A stretch of 64,000 bases of DNA from Acanthosepion pharaonis (GCA_903632075.3 CAHIKZ030004724.1:4410001-4474000); one strand, 5' to 3'. Positions 10,546-22,517 are shown, counted from the stretch's first letter. The notes: generated from the letters alone by a model not told the origin. A program made the numbers and translations.

Positions 10546-10651
10546 CTTGAAATGGCTAAATGTATTGCCGAAAGCGCTCGGAAAAACAACATTTGGACAG
10601 TTTTTGTATAATTTATCTATTGAAAAAAAATCACATGAGAGATTATATAAA
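10546..10651 (+). repeat. Direct repeat right of 5S-derived element
   Basis: Second copy of 10055-10176, with small indels in A-runs. Confidence 0.8.
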
Positions 10652-10696
10652 AAAAAAATTAATCAAAGCACCTTGTCTTTCATAGTTAATGAAACT

Positions 10697-10699
<3 letters not shown>

Positions 10700-10764
<65 letters not shown>
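10700..10764. repeat. (TA)n microsatellite
   Basis: Pure TA dinucleotides. Confidence 0.95.
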
Positions 10765-10766
<2 letters not shown>

Positions 10767-11431
10767 TGGGTTTAAAAATCTCGTGCTCCACCCCGAATAT
10801 ATGATACAGGACCCTCCACTATACTACATTTCTATTTATTATTAAGGTAGTATTCATATAAAATACAAATTTTGTCTTAACCTAATTATATACAATAATG
10901 GATCATAATTGATCATATAGATGAACAATTCAACTGGAAAATTTGAAAATAAATACAATGTATGTAAATACAAATTAGAGATATGTTATTCTAGATCATT
11001 CCATCTTAAATAAATCAAAAATGTTCTGCGGCAGGTTTTAACATCAATTTCAGATTTTTATTGTTCAAAAGTTGAATAATTTTAACACATTTAACATTAT
11101 GGATAAAAAATAGTGAATTTTATATAGTGTGTGTGTGTGTGTTTTTTTTTTTTGTTTTTTTTTCAGGACTTCGCATGAGTAAAACAAATTCACAGATTCG
11201 CACTTCCCACCCAAAAAAGGAACCCAGAATGACGTCAAAATCCGCGAAAGTTTATCATTCCTTAATAATAGTCATTTGTGCTTAGTTTAATAATTTGTAA
11301 TGTATATAAATGTAGGTATAGAAAAAAAATGTTGATAAGATAATCGAGAATCACAAAGAACTACCTGCGACTCGCAATCAGGCGTATGCCCCGTACGGGA
11401 GTCGGAGGTCGAGGGTAGTATGCACCGCCCC

Positions 11432-11433
<2 letters not shown>
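10765..11433. other. No recognisable feature
   Basis: AT-rich sequence with a short (GT)n/T-run at about 11130-11163. No gene seen. Confidence 0.4.

Positions 11434-11513
<80 letters not shown>
11434..11513. repeat. (CT)n followed by (AT)n microsatellite
   Basis: CT dinucleotides to about 11481, then AT dinucleotides to 11513. Confidence 0.95.
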
Positions 11514-11517
<4 letters not shown>

Positions 11518-13999
11518 ACAATGCAATGAAGTCTCAAAACCATAGATGCTATTATTATACAAAACAAACAACCCACATTAAATAAAATATAATTTCCCAC
11601 GGGAGACGGCATCTTGAAATGCATATGATATAATTAATGTGTGCATATATTATATTAGTATAAGAACTATAAAAATTAATAAATAAAATAAAAACATCGC
11701 CACTTGACGTCGTCTTGGCAAATCTGGCAAGACAAATGGCAGTAACTCAAAAACCTCAATAGAAATAATGCTAAAAATTATAGGTTTGGGCTTAATATTA
11801 AATAACAAAAGTGTGTAAAACATGGACTATAGGTGAAATTACTTTTTTTTAGTCGATAAATATTTCATGCGGTGATTTGCTTTAAGAAAAGACTTCATAT
11901 TAATCAAAAAGTGAAGGCAATTGAATACAGAAGACTATTTGTAAGAGAGAACAGGTTTAATTCAACAAGAAAAATACAACAAAACAGGCACTGGACAATA
12001 AATATTCTGGAATATTGTTTACAACTGAAATGGACAATGTTACAATTTATGTCGCAGAAAAAAAATGAATTTATTCAAGTCTACGGAGTAACCATATCCA
12101 AAAATTTAATCAGACAGAATAGTGATACTAATAGGAATTAACAAAAATGCATCCATTTTTACGGAAATGCGTATTTGAGTTGATGTGGTGTTTACAAAGA
12201 AGTTTGTATTCAATGAAGTTTGTAAAATAATTCTTTTTTTATTTTTCCAATACAGATTCAATCCTTTCCAGTTTTGATATTTCTTTGTGGCAGCCTTGCG
12301 TAATTTATGATAGTAGAAACACGTGTCAAATTACTGAAGAATTCTAACAACACACGTATGAATCGTCCGCAGAGAGTCCATTTATCCGTCCCTTTCTTTG
12401 GCTGCTCTGATTGCTGCTACTTAGTTTTCGTCCCTTATTTATATTATTATCCATAAGATGAAAGTAAATAGACTCGTAGTAAAATTTAGGTGAGACACTG
12501 GATAAATCGTGTTTCTTATTTTTTTTTTTTTTTTTTTTTTGTTTTGTAAGGTAGTTACTTTTATTTATTATTTTTAATTTATAGTTAAAACAACATTCAA
12601 GTAAACACCATAATAATATTGAAGTTAATTGCCTTTTCCATGGTGATCTAAGTTAAAACATATTTAATGAATCATCTTTTTTAAATAATTCTTTGTTAAA
12701 ATATTTTTCATACATTCTGTTACACTATCTGATATCCCGTTTGTATTTTTACAACTTTCATTTTTTTTTCTCGAACAAAATTAATTTTCACGATGGCGAA
12801 AGTTGTCGTCTGCTATATAAAACGCGAGATCATGTGAATCTAGCAAAGAATTCGATGCCATTGAAGGATATTTCTAATTTATGAGTTTCATAGCGAATAG
12901 AAAAACATTTTATTTTTTTACTCTTGCATATTTTGTTCTTTCAAAACTATATTAATCGTTTTTTTTTTTAAATTATTTCCATAAAACATATTCACATATC
13001 TATTAGCTGAATCTATAAAATTCCGAACGTGTACCCGAATTTCCGACCTGAAAATAAAAAAAGCAGAGAACATGATGCAGTTAGTATGTTTTTGGTGAAA
13101 ATAGTAAAAAGAAAACAATAAGAAAATATTTTTCCAGGTCCAAATATAAAACTTACTTTGCACCTAGTATAATTGTCACATTTGCGACGGCTGCGGGCAA
13201 TTTTTGTTCTTCGCCCGGGTCTACGCTTAAAAAAGACCTTATGTCACAACTCGTCTTAGTGGAGAAACAGAGTAAATATCTAGTATGATTGTCACGTGGA
13301 TTTAAAATGTCCGTTATCAAAATGACAGAGCGTTTAGGAAAGTCTGTCGTCCATGTTTTTTTTGTTTTGTTTTTTTTTTCTATTAAAACCCCGAAAAAAT
13401 AAAAATAAGGAAAACATGGGTATGCCTATTAAGTAGATCATTTGTATTTACAAACATATTTACATTAATTTAAAAAGAGTCAAAAATGAGTAAAAAAAAA
13501 AAAAAACCTTTAGTCGAGTTAAAGGCTTTCGGTAGTTGGTCCACAGAAAGCTATGTGGATTAGAAAATACTTTGATCGTCAGCGAATATTCACTAACCGC
13601 CCGAGCTGTTGATGATTCGTTTCAAATCACCGAAACATATTTTTTGCAGCATGAAAGGGGATGAGAGCTATGTAACTACGTGTTCTCTTGTGTTTGAACG
13701 GCTTAGAGACAGTTGAAATATGTGAATTTTTATACGAAAATTTTCCCGAAAGCAAACTCGAGAAAAATAGGGTTTTAGTTTTCTCTAATTGGTCAAATAT
13801 TTCACATGGTGATGTTCATTTCTAACCAACAGACATCTTGAATTAAACGGTGTGTGTTGGGTTGTGGAATCTTTTTGGTATATTTGCAAATATTGTCTGT
13901 TATTGGGTGGAAAATAAAATTTCGTCTTGTCTTAATATGGTATGTATGTGGTTATGTAATTGTGTTGAAAATAGTGTTTATTTCCTATAAGCTTATATT
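11514..13999. other. AT-rich region without recognisable genes
   Basis: About 2.5 kb of AT-rich sequence with poly(T) tracts (12518-12540, 13359-13379). The 89-codon open frame at 11872-12141 (lysine-, asparagine- and arginine-rich) shows no domain I know and is probably chance. A short direct repeat 'tagtatnattgtcac' occurs at about 13166 and 13281. Confidence 0.4.
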
Positions 14000-14600
14000 T
14001 CAAAACAAGAAACTTTCAAGACGTGGGTAATCATGGCTCTTCACAACTTCCTGTCTGTTGCTGATCTGAATAATCTTTTACACTTTACCACCACTCTTTG
14101 TCTTATTCTGCCATCCATTCACATAAACTTATTAAGTAATTTACTCGCTGTTTTTCCCTGACTTCTCTTGTCTTTATTATATCCCGTGAGTGTTCAATTT
14201 TCTAGGCCCTCTTTCCTCATTATGTACCCCAGAAATTCCATTTGTCTTTCTGAATGCAGGTTCCTTTTAGTCCATATTTTTCCTTGAAACTTGCTGTTTT
14301 TCACATATTTTGTCCATGGAACTTTCAGTAATTGTTGGTAAATGTAAATATAAGTTGTTTCAATTCTTTCTTTCATTTCTGCGGAGATCAATCAGCATTT
14401 ATTGCCATATAGGCGATCAGATGTTATATAGCAGTTCAGCGCCCATTTCTGTTCTTTTGTTAAGACATTTTTCTATCTCTTAATACTTTGCTTAGTTTCT
14501 ATAAGACATATTTCGCTTTTCCTATTCGCTCTTGGATTTCTGTGTCACACTTTCTGTCGCCTATTATGACACTACCCAGATAATTATATTTTTGGCACGT
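14000..14600 (-). pseudogene. LINE reverse-transcriptase C-terminal relic
   Basis: The minus strand gives, with several frameshifts and stops, YLGSVIIGDRKCDTEIQERI (about 14510-14580), ERIETTYIYIYQQLLKVPWT, RQMEFLGYIMRKEGLEN (to 14194) and, near 14014-14050, LWRAMITHVLK. This order (YLGS.I..D......EI..RI, then the ...L.VPWT segment, then R..EFLGHI.R..GLEN, ending in LWRAMI.HVLKG) is typical of the C-terminal region of a LINE ORF2; I consider an RTE-like clade likely. The RT catalytic domain itself is not present. The relic is not functional. Confidence 0.7.
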
Positions 14601-14765
14601 GTTTGATGTCGACCGTCTTCAGCACGTAGCTGAAACCTTAGGCGGATTCTTGCTGCCAACCATCTATTGTATTTAAGTAATTACAAACATAATCCCTTAA
14701 CTTGATATTCCCAAGTTAATTTCACCGTATATTCTCGCTGTAGTACGCTGGTCAAAGGGATATGT

Positions 14766-14829
14766 CATATCACTCTCTAATCCAGAAGTTTGGTAATATA
14801 ACTTTAGACTGTCACTCCCCAATTCAGAT
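14766..14829 (-). repeat. Inverted 1.5-unit copy of the 42-bp minisatellite
   Basis: The reverse complement contains 'gaattggggagtgacagtct', 'ttaccaaacttctggatt' and 'agagagtgat', matching the 42-bp units at 15395-15818, which lie on the other strand about 600 bp away. Confidence 0.7.
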
Positions 14830-14830
14830 T

Positions 14831-15070
14831 TTTTTTAAATCATTTCAACTCAAGCAAGGCGATAATGCTACTCAGACGCAAGGGGGTTATTGACAGTGAA
14901 AGAGAATGAGAAAACTTTAGTGAGGAGAGAGGACAATAAAAGAACGCGATTCAGGGACCAAAAATGGTGAATGACGTTGCATTTAAACTTTTGAAGATTG
15001 TAGATGACAGAGAAGCAAAAAATCGGAAGGGTTCCACAGGCAAGAAGTGCAAGAGAAGAAACTATTAGAA
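14831..15070 (-). mobile_element. LINE 3' end relic (HTTCACCC-type 3' UTR family)
   Basis: On the minus strand the end of a LINE ORF (NSFF..TS.LWN) is followed by a 3' UTR. On the plus strand that UTR reads 'catttcaactcaagcaaggc', then 'acgcaagggg'. The same family recurs at 18755-19128 and 30755-31320. Confidence 0.55.
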
Positions 15071-15394
15071 TAGAACTTATGATTACCTAATTGAGACGAA
15101 GCAGATTTCAACATTATTATAATTATTATTATGAATGTTGGGATTTTGATCGCAGTCAGTGAGATTTGAGAACAAAATCGGATAATTCGGAAGCGCTTTT
15201 TTTTTTCACGGACGTTGTTTCGTTTCAGCGACGGAAACTTTGATGAGTATTAATGGGAGACTATAGCGACCAATCGAATTTATTAGAGAACGTGGCAATA
15301 ATAAGCAAATTTAATGGTCTAATATTCTTATTCTTGCTTTCAAATGTTACGCTTCATATCAGAAAATATTTTTCAATTTCTTCCATGAATTAAA

Positions 15395-15818
15395 TCTCCG
15401 GACTAGAGAGTCACAGGCTAATGTAATAATGCCAAACTTTCGGATTGGAGAGTGACAGATTTATGGCATAATACCACATCTCCGGATTGGAAAGTGACAG
15501 GTTAATAGCATAATACCACATCTTCGGATTGGGGAGAGACAGGCTAGTGGCATAATACCAAACCTTCGGATTGGAGAGTGACAGGTTAATGGCATAATAC
15601 TAAATCATCGGATTGAAGAGTAGCATACTAATGGTATAATACCAAAATTCCGGATTGCATTGTGACAACTTAATGGAATAATATCAAATCTTCGGATTGA
15701 AGAGTGGCAGGCTAATGCCATAATATCAAACTTCTGGATTGGAGAGTGACAGGCTAATGGTATAATACCAAACCTCTGATTTGAAAAATATCAGGCTAAC
15801 GACATAACACTAAATACC
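15395..15818 (+). repeat. 42-bp minisatellite, about 10 units
   Basis: Tandem units of 42 bp of the form 'cggattggagagtgacaggt', then 'taatggcataataccaaatc'. Units diverge by substitutions with little length change. No open frame is conserved between units. Confidence 0.9.
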
Positions 15819-15898
15819 TAAACAATACGTCTTTCGTTTTTTTTTGGTCAACCGCCGATATATTAACGTTTATTACTGAATTTGTCTACTAAGCTTTA

Positions 15899-16048
15899 GA
15901 TAAGAACGGCATTGCTCGGGCTTTGCTTTTAAACATCTCGAAGGCGTTTGACAGGGTTTGGTATGCTGGCCTTCTTCATACGCTCAATGGCGATAGTGTC
16001 TCTGGCCGAATATTTGACAATCCACTAGTACAAAAACAGCCAAGTTAG
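15899..16048 (+). pseudogene. LINE reverse-transcriptase motif-A relic
   Basis: Open for 49 codons before a stop at 16046. It reads ...ARALLLNISKAFDRVWYAGL followed by LHTLNGDSVSGRIF, the RT motif-A region of jockey/CR1-like LINEs (usually LDISKAFDRVWH.GLL.KL...G.SG). The first catalytic Asp of motif A is Asn here. Sequence after the stop is not recognisable as RT. Its orientation is opposite to the neighbouring LINE relics. Confidence 0.75.
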
Positions 16049-17285
16049 AAAACCGAATCGAGTGGTCGTGAACAATGAAAGGCATGCTGAATTGTGGGCG
16101 TTGTCGTACCAAGAGAGGACGGAGAATGAAAGAAAAAACTATCACGGAAATTTAAAATGTTTGTGTAGCGTAAGAGTGACGGTTGTGCCCATACTAGCTG
16201 GATCACTTAGAAGCTTGCCAAAAGTACTAAGATCGAGTGTGGGTAAGTAGAAAATTCGTGAAAGGATTGAGATTGTCTAAACCATAGAAGTGTTGTGAAT
16301 TCGGTAAGGATACTGGGGAAGGTGCTTGAGATTTGAGGAGAATTGGTGTCAGTTTCCAACAAATTAACCAACAAATGTCTGCTTTGAATATAAAAAAAGA
16401 AAAAAAGAAACAAATAAGGAAAGCAAATTCGAATTTCAGCTGAGGTTATTCGGGTTTATTTAGCACTAATTGCTTTTTTTAGGAAGGCATGAGTCTATCT
16501 CCCTGTTATTCTCCCAGTTATTTTGACAAAACATTTTGTCTCTAGCATGTAAGGAAGGATGACAGATAAGAAAGAAAAGTAACTGAACACTTGACCATAA
16601 GTACGACTCTCCCATAACTACCATCAAGATAATAATAACTGTAGTATCCTGTTACACCCACTATCAACCTTGACAGAAGCCATCTTGTATATCTGTGTGC
16701 CTGCGTGTGTGTGTGTCCTGTGAGAGCTTTCTAGTGTTAAGCGCTACAACAACGGCTAATGTTCAATAAATGTCGATCGCCTGATCTTAATTTTAAAACG
16801 TAAGCATAATGTCTAGATGAATAAAAATTATGAATTATATCTTAACTTACCCTCACCCCACCATCCACTTCTGGTAGTTCTTCATTTCAGACCAACTCAG
16901 CATTTAGCTTACTGTCCAATAACACATCGCAGACGTCCGGTGCCATCAAAGTGGAAATAGAATGTATTATTCGCTTTGTAATCAATTTTCTCTGCCTGGC
17001 CAAGCCCACGTCGACAATAGTGAAGCCGACAACGTTGAAATGACTCACTGAGTCAATGATTCTGACTACTGCCATTAATACTGCCATTTTTGCCGCCATC
17101 AATATGATTCGAGCCGTGGAACTAGCTTATGACTCTAGTGATACAATATCAGTCTCAAAATTGCCTTTTTCATAAATAACTGTCCATTGCATGGATAATC
17201 TAAGAGTTATCAATGAACTGCCACTATCGATTTACATTTATGTAAGAGTTCGGCTTCTCTCATTCTCGCAACATCCCATAGGGAT
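16049..17285. other. No supported gene
   Basis: Moderately GC-richer than the surroundings around 16880-17110. The minus-strand open frame at 16887-17102 is hydrophobic and methionine-rich with no recognised domain; I cannot call it a gene. Confidence 0.4.
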
Positions 17286-17665
17286 AAATAGACATTATTA
17301 GTAGTTATAGTAACAGTAGTAGTAGAGATTTACTACTCCCCCCACTCCGGCCCCCCACTTAGTCAGGTTGAGACACAAAGTCATTTTTTAACGTGGGGAC
17401 TCGAGTGTTTTCCACTCGGGACGCTGGTCTAAGATGGTCATACCTTGTCGAAGATGGTCAGAGTTGGTTTAAGCTAGTCATAGCTGGTTTTAGCTTGCCC
17501 AAGCTGATCAGAGCTCGTCTAAGCTGGTTCTCGCTAGTCATAGCCTGTCCAAACCGGTCAGAGCTGGTCCAAGCTAGTCATAGCCAGTGATACTCCCTGA
17601 CCTGTGCCAGGGAAGTAGCAATAGTAGTAACAGTAGTAGTAGTAACAGCAGTAGTAGCAGCATTT
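17286..17665. repeat. Degenerate ~20-bp minisatellite flanked by (AGT)n
   Basis: About 17424-17585 consists of degenerate units of the type 'agctagtcatagctggt' ('aagctggtc...agctggtc'). AGT/AAC trinucleotide repeats lie on both sides (about 17300-17330 and 17620-17660). Confidence 0.75.
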
Positions 17666-17784
17666 AACCTAAATATAACATTCACTGAAGTAACAAGCCG
17701 GATAAGTACCACAAACAATGTTGAAGCTAATATTTAATTTTGTTTCAAAGTCAAAATATATATGTCTAATTTTATAATGGAATG

Positions 17785-18065
17785 TTCCTTCATGACGTAG
17801 GCGATCATGGTTCTCCATAGAGTTCTTTTCTTTATTATTTATGAATTGCCATGATTTCTTGGGAGAGATGGCGGAGTGATTTCCTGTTGCTTTTTTCGTG
17901 GTTTGGAATTCAGAAATTCCCTTCTCTTAGATTGGTTCCTATCTCAGGCTAGGGAGCTCAGTCTAGTCTGTTATTTAATCTGTAGCTGGAGATGGGTGAA
18001 TAGACTAGTACATGCCTTTTCTATTTGTGTAAAAGTGATCGCAACAGATTAGACCGGAATTTGAA
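17785..18065 (-). mobile_element. LINE-associated relic with dispersed block
   Basis: At 17785-17830 the minus strand encodes LWRTMIAYVMKEHS, matching LWRAMITHVLK at the end of the LINE relic at 14.0 kb. At 17870-18065 it carries the block also found at 1795-2005. The relationship between the two parts is uncertain. Confidence 0.5.
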
Positions 18066-18754
18066 ATCGGTTTCTCTGGTTCTATTTTCCACGTACATTT
18101 TTAGTACACTTGAAAAAAAATAATGTAGTAGAAACTTTTTCTCTTTGTTATTTAAAACAAAAGTTATTGACATAACAGCAGGCCCGCACAAAATATGGCC
18201 GCGGGTCACACGTGGTGATTTTTTTTTTTTTTTTTTTTTTTGCTTAGATGATGTCGCGAACCTACATTTCTTTGGGTTCGGGCGAAAAGCGCAAAGCTGT
18301 TATAAAACACAAATAGGAAAATGGATACAAAAAGTAATGTTTAGATTAAAAGATAAGGAAATCGTATCTTCTTTTTAATGAATTAAAACAGACACACATG
18401 GTGAATGCCACATTTGTGGGTGCAGAGATATGCCGCCCATTATGAGAAATTATCTGGCCGTTAACGATTTAAGAGAAAATAGTAAACCTAAATCAATTCT
18501 TGTGTTTTAACCGAATGCAACACTGACAAGTAACACACACAAGACTTACTTAATTAGATAACATTAGTTCGACCTGCCGAAACAGTCAGAGCCCACATAT
18601 AAAAGAGAACATGACTAGAAATACCTTTCTCTAGCTTCTTCGGAACTTCTTCATATCTATGCCAGTGCGTGTTTGCTGTGTACAAAAATTCACAAAGCTA
18701 GAAGCTGTTTTCAACTCTATACTTGTTTTTTTTTTGTTTTTTGTTTTTTATTTA
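18066..18754. other. No recognisable feature
   Basis: Contains a poly(T) tract (18219-18241). A TATA-like 'acatataaaag' occurs at about 18596 with no gene behind it. Confidence 0.4.
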
Positions 18755-19128
18755 AGCATTTCACCCCAAGCAAGGCGGGGAGCCACTAGGACGCAAGGGG
18801 TTACAGAAAATTTAGAGCAAGATCAGATAGGAGTGATAGAAGAAAGGATGAGGGTAGTGGATAGATCAAGAGAGAGAGAGAGAGAGAGAAAGTGACTGTA
18901 GACGAGACGCCAGAGGAGGGCCAACTACATTGCATATCCGCCTCTGGAGCCTATCGAGAACCCCGAGACAAACAGAAGGGGCTCCAGACCATATATGGCA
19001 GCAATACTCCATGCAAGGGCGAATTGTTGATTTGTAGATCTGGAGGATCTACTCCGGGGAGAAAAACTTCCTGGCGCGGCTCAGGGAGCCAACTTTCCTT
19101 GCGGTGGACGAGGCAATTGACTCAATGT
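18755..19128 (-). pseudogene. LINE reverse-transcriptase C-terminal relic
   Basis: From 19128 downwards the minus strand reads IESIASSTARKVGSLSRARK, FFSPE, stop, ILQIYKSTIRPCMEYCCHIW, SGAPSVCLGVLDRLQRRICN, VVGPPLASRLQS. This is the region just after the RT domain of a jockey/CR1-like LINE (ARKVG.L.RAR.FFSPE..L.+YK..IRPCMEYC.H+W...P...L..LDR+Q+R...+...). It has one in-frame stop. The coding part is joined, across a (GA)n tract and an internal deletion, to the 3' UTR, whose plus-strand form is 'catttcaccccaagcaaggc' at about 18757. It is the same family as 30755-31320. Confidence 0.8.
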
Positions 19129-20639
19129 ATTTATTATTTGTAAAAATTTATAGGACAAAAGTTCTAAAAGTATTTTGTCCTGTTACTTCTAATGTGTTAA
19201 TGTAGAAGGTGTAAAAACAATGATAAAGGATTAAAAACTCACATCTTCCCGAAGTTACAGATGATTTGCAACATTTTCTGCAATATAAAAAATATTTTTT
19301 ATTGATTCAGATTGTATTACCTTTGGTGAAATTTCGGGGTTTGGCCTACGTGCCCGATAGCTTCTATTAAAGAAATTTTGCTAGCGTTACGTTTTCTCGG
19401 CCTATCAGTTAGCAGTCTTTCGATGTTTTCGGCAATATACCTACTTGACACGTCCTGGCGGCCTGAGGGTTAGTGACATCGCGACTCTCTCAGTCAGTTA
19501 ATATTCAGCCCTTCTGGAAATATCCTGGTTAAGTATGAAATCACCACCAGCTAATCACTCTCTTTAAAGGTGTCGTCACGAGGATCCTGCGATATCTACT
19601 TCAAGAATTGAAAAACTTACAAGACGGAATCGAAAATTACTGCCTTCAATACACATTGTCACTCCTGGTCTAAATTCCTGGCCTTGTGGGAAGAGTGAAC
19701 ACTCCGGGTTAAAACCCGAACTATTCCCAGTGATTCCAGAGATAACAAATTTACAGCCACACCCAGCTATTAAATATCAAAGGCCATTGATTTCCTTCAT
19801 TCAAATACAACTGCGATACGGGAAAACTCCTTTGGAAGTGAAGTATTTTTCTTTTACTGTTCTAATTTCTAGCTTTATAAATTTTCGAGTATTTACCCTT
19901 TTTAAGTAAATGAAGAATATTGTATATACTCTGTATTAATGCTTTTGTTTACGTGTGTTCGAGACCTTACCCATTTTCATAGCAAACTTTACATCCACCT
20001 TGATAATAAACATTGTTTGTTTTTAAGAGTGTTTTTGCCCCTCAAACTTGATTAGATTTATGTTTTATTATTTGTAATAGAAAGGAAACAGTAGACAGTA
20101 TTTTTTCCTTGTTTCATAACTTGTCATTGGCCAAAAAAATTTCATATTTTCGGCACACAATGCACTGAAATTGTGTAGGCCTGGGATAACGTTTTTTTTA
20201 TTTTTTTTTTTTGCAATAAACTTTTTATTGTCTCCTGTGTTGTGTGTGCCGCTTTTGTTTTTACTCCCATTATGGCTTTCTATTGCAGGATTTATTTTAA
20301 TAATATTTTCCCAATAGTAAATAAAGACAAACGTCCTTTTTTGTTTGCCCAATTTCATTCGTGTTGTTTTATGGAAAGTCAACGATAATAGTTTGTGATC
20401 CATGAACAATTTATCGTTTAAAATGGAACATCGCTAAATATGCGACAAACAACTTCCGGTCAAACGTAGAGTTTTTTTTTTTTTTTTTTTTTTTTACGAA
20501 GAAACCTACAGGAACAAGTTGGAATGACCTGAAACCAGATGATAATGAGTAACATTTGAGTCATGGTTAGGGAATGCACCCACATTGGTATGACTGTTGT
20601 TTTTTTTTTTTTTTTTTTTGTTTTGTTTTTTTATTAATG
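19129..20639. other. No supported gene
   Basis: AT-rich sequence with a GC-richer stretch at 19330-19780 that I cannot assign. Poly(T) tracts at 20189-20212, 20471-20494 and 20600-20629. Minus-strand open frames at 20068-20409 and 20506-20754 have no domain, except that the latter overlaps the start of the gypsy relic. Confidence 0.4.
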
Positions 20640-21015
20640 CTTGGGAAGAGCTCATTATCAGCAACAGTGAATATTTTTGATCAACTTCGCGAGTGGTAAC
20701 AGAATGTCTGAAACTCATGGAATACGATTCCTGTAGATAATCAAAGACCGACAAAGTGAGTTTGAGTCAATTGGTTTCACTGTTCCGAGGCATACAATTT
20801 CTGGACTAACATTGTAGTTCACAAAGCCAAGCACACTCTTGAATAATGGACACTTGTGCAGGGAAAGTTTAGCCCCTTTTCTTGAAGAATTCAAGGACTA
20901 GTCTTAGATCTTCGTAGTGTCATTCTTTTGCCTCAGAGAAAATTACATCATCCACTGCTGTCCATGAACTTTTGAAACGCTGCCGTTGCATTTTGCAGAC
21001 CAAAAATATAAATAT
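20640..21015 (-). pseudogene. Ty3/gypsy reverse-transcriptase relic
   Basis: From about 21010 downwards the minus strand, across frameshifts, reads a counterpart of FGL.NA.A.FQ.FMD (LQNATAAFQKFMDSS), then DDVIFSEAKE, HYEDLRLVLEFFKKRG, a 'FPCTSVHYS' segment in the position of L.L...KC.F, and finally RIP.VSDILLPLAKLIKN, matching the ..YR+FI..FS....PL..L.KK block. This order is that of the Ty3/gypsy RT core up to the connection region. The usual YxDD box reads (V)DD. Stops and frameshifts make it dead. No LTRs recognised. Confidence 0.65.
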
Positions 21016-21119
21016 TAAAAAAAAAATGTCTTCCTCTCTCATCAGCACTTAATTTCTAAAGGTGGGCGCACTTGTCTCCTGTATCAATTGCAAGGCTAGC
21101 CGTCTATGCGGACTTATGG

Positions 21120-21210
21120 GTGATGAATTGTACTGACCAGGCTCGACACTGCTTAATTTAGGCAATCGTTCTAGAACCGGTGTTTCAACATGGTATGGCC
21201 GTAAGCCTCC
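21120..21210 (-). pseudogene. 5S rRNA-like fragment, third copy
   Basis: The minus strand reads 'cttacggccataccatgttg', 'aaacaccggttctagaac', 'taaattaagcagtgtcgag' and 'cctggtcagtac', corresponding to the 5' two-thirds of 5S rRNA. The leader and tail of the 0.7- and 10.2-kb elements are not recognised around it. It is more diverged than the other two copies. Confidence 0.65.
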
Positions 21211-22456
21211 CATTTGTATGAACGACGAAGTTCGAAATTGTCAATATCAATGGAAGATTCTCATTGGATATCTTGTCCGATGGCAGAAGATAAGCGAACG
21301 GCCTTTAGAATTAGGCAACATCCGCGTGCCATATTGTTCCAGATGTCCTTGTATCAATAAAAACCGATAAATTTACAGTGCCGACTAGGGTTGCAACATC
21401 AGAATGTAGCAGATTACTGGTTGCCATAGCAATCCGCCTCATTAGCATTCGACTGAGGAATCGTTAACACTGACCTAGAGTTTGGTTGGATTTTCTACGG
21501 TATTTTATCCAGCACATGACACTATAATTTACAGGTTTTGGGTTTTCCGAAATAAATGTGTTCACGAAATGTAGGGTCTTTGATTTGCGTAGAATGGACG
21601 AACTCTGGTAGATAAAACTGTGTTTGCGGAGAGTGTAGTTTGTGGGGGTATATTCACTCACACCATGTGGTCATAAAAATTGGGTTTGTGTTCACGAGGA
21701 AAAACAGAACAAACAAACGTACATATTAACAATAAAAATCATGGCAAATTGTATGGTAATTTCATACAATTTTATTTATGTTTTAGTGCGTGCGTTTTAC
21801 ATTACAATTGTAATAAGGTTCATGTTATAAAAGGGAGTAAGTCACTCTGTAATATCACAAGTCCTATCACGGAGGGAAGTTATACACGTGTTGTCATCAT
21901 GACAGTCATTGGGCGAAGAGATTGAATCTCACGTCTCTTGGCGAGATGTCTGTACTTCCGACAGGAAAAGTCCCTGTTGCATGCTGGGGGTAATTTTCTT
22001 ATCTTTATTTTTTATTTATTCAATTTATTTTAAATGAGGTTTAAATTTCATTTTATTTATAATATTCATTATTATTATTATTATTATTATTTTATATTTA
22101 ATTTTATTTATAATAATAGCAATGTTCCCACAAGCTCGTGTTTGTCTTCTGTAACCTTCAAGGGAGGTCATGACAGCCTGTACCATTTTTTCTTTTTTAC
22201 ATGAAAGGGGTAAATTTGTTGGCTAAGGTTCCTAGCTCAACCAATTTGGGCTTCTTAGCCACGGCGAATATTGGTTTTATTTCTCACTTCCATTTGGTCA
22301 GTTGTCATTAATTCTCTTAAATCGTGAGAGGCTCTGTTTGTTTATTCTTGTGTAGCAAGCTGTGTGTTTGTACGCGTTGTGAGAAATATGGCAGACTCGG
22401 AATGAGTCCACCCAAAAGAAATGTAAAAGAAAATGTAAAGAAAACAACAAAGACCA

Positions 22457-22457
<1 letters not shown>
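21211..22457. other. No recognisable feature
   Basis: Unique-looking sequence with an (ATT)n stretch at about 22069-22092. No coding or RNA signal seen. Confidence 0.4.

Positions 22458-22514
<57 letters not shown>
22458..22514. repeat. (TA)n microsatellite
   Basis: Pure AT dinucleotides. Confidence 0.95.

Positions 22515-22517
<3 letters not shown>

Noticed and set aside
11872..12141. 89-codon plus-strand open frame
   Set aside because: Lysine/asparagine-rich as expected in AT-rich DNA; no motif, no neighbouring exon signals that I could support.
16887..17102. 71-codon minus-strand frame in a GC-richer stretch
   Set aside because: I considered a host exon, but there is no recognised domain and no clear splice-site pair.
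19430..19530. tRNA-like words around 'ggcctgagggttagtgac'
   Set aside because: A possible A box but no matching B box or foldable cloverleaf.
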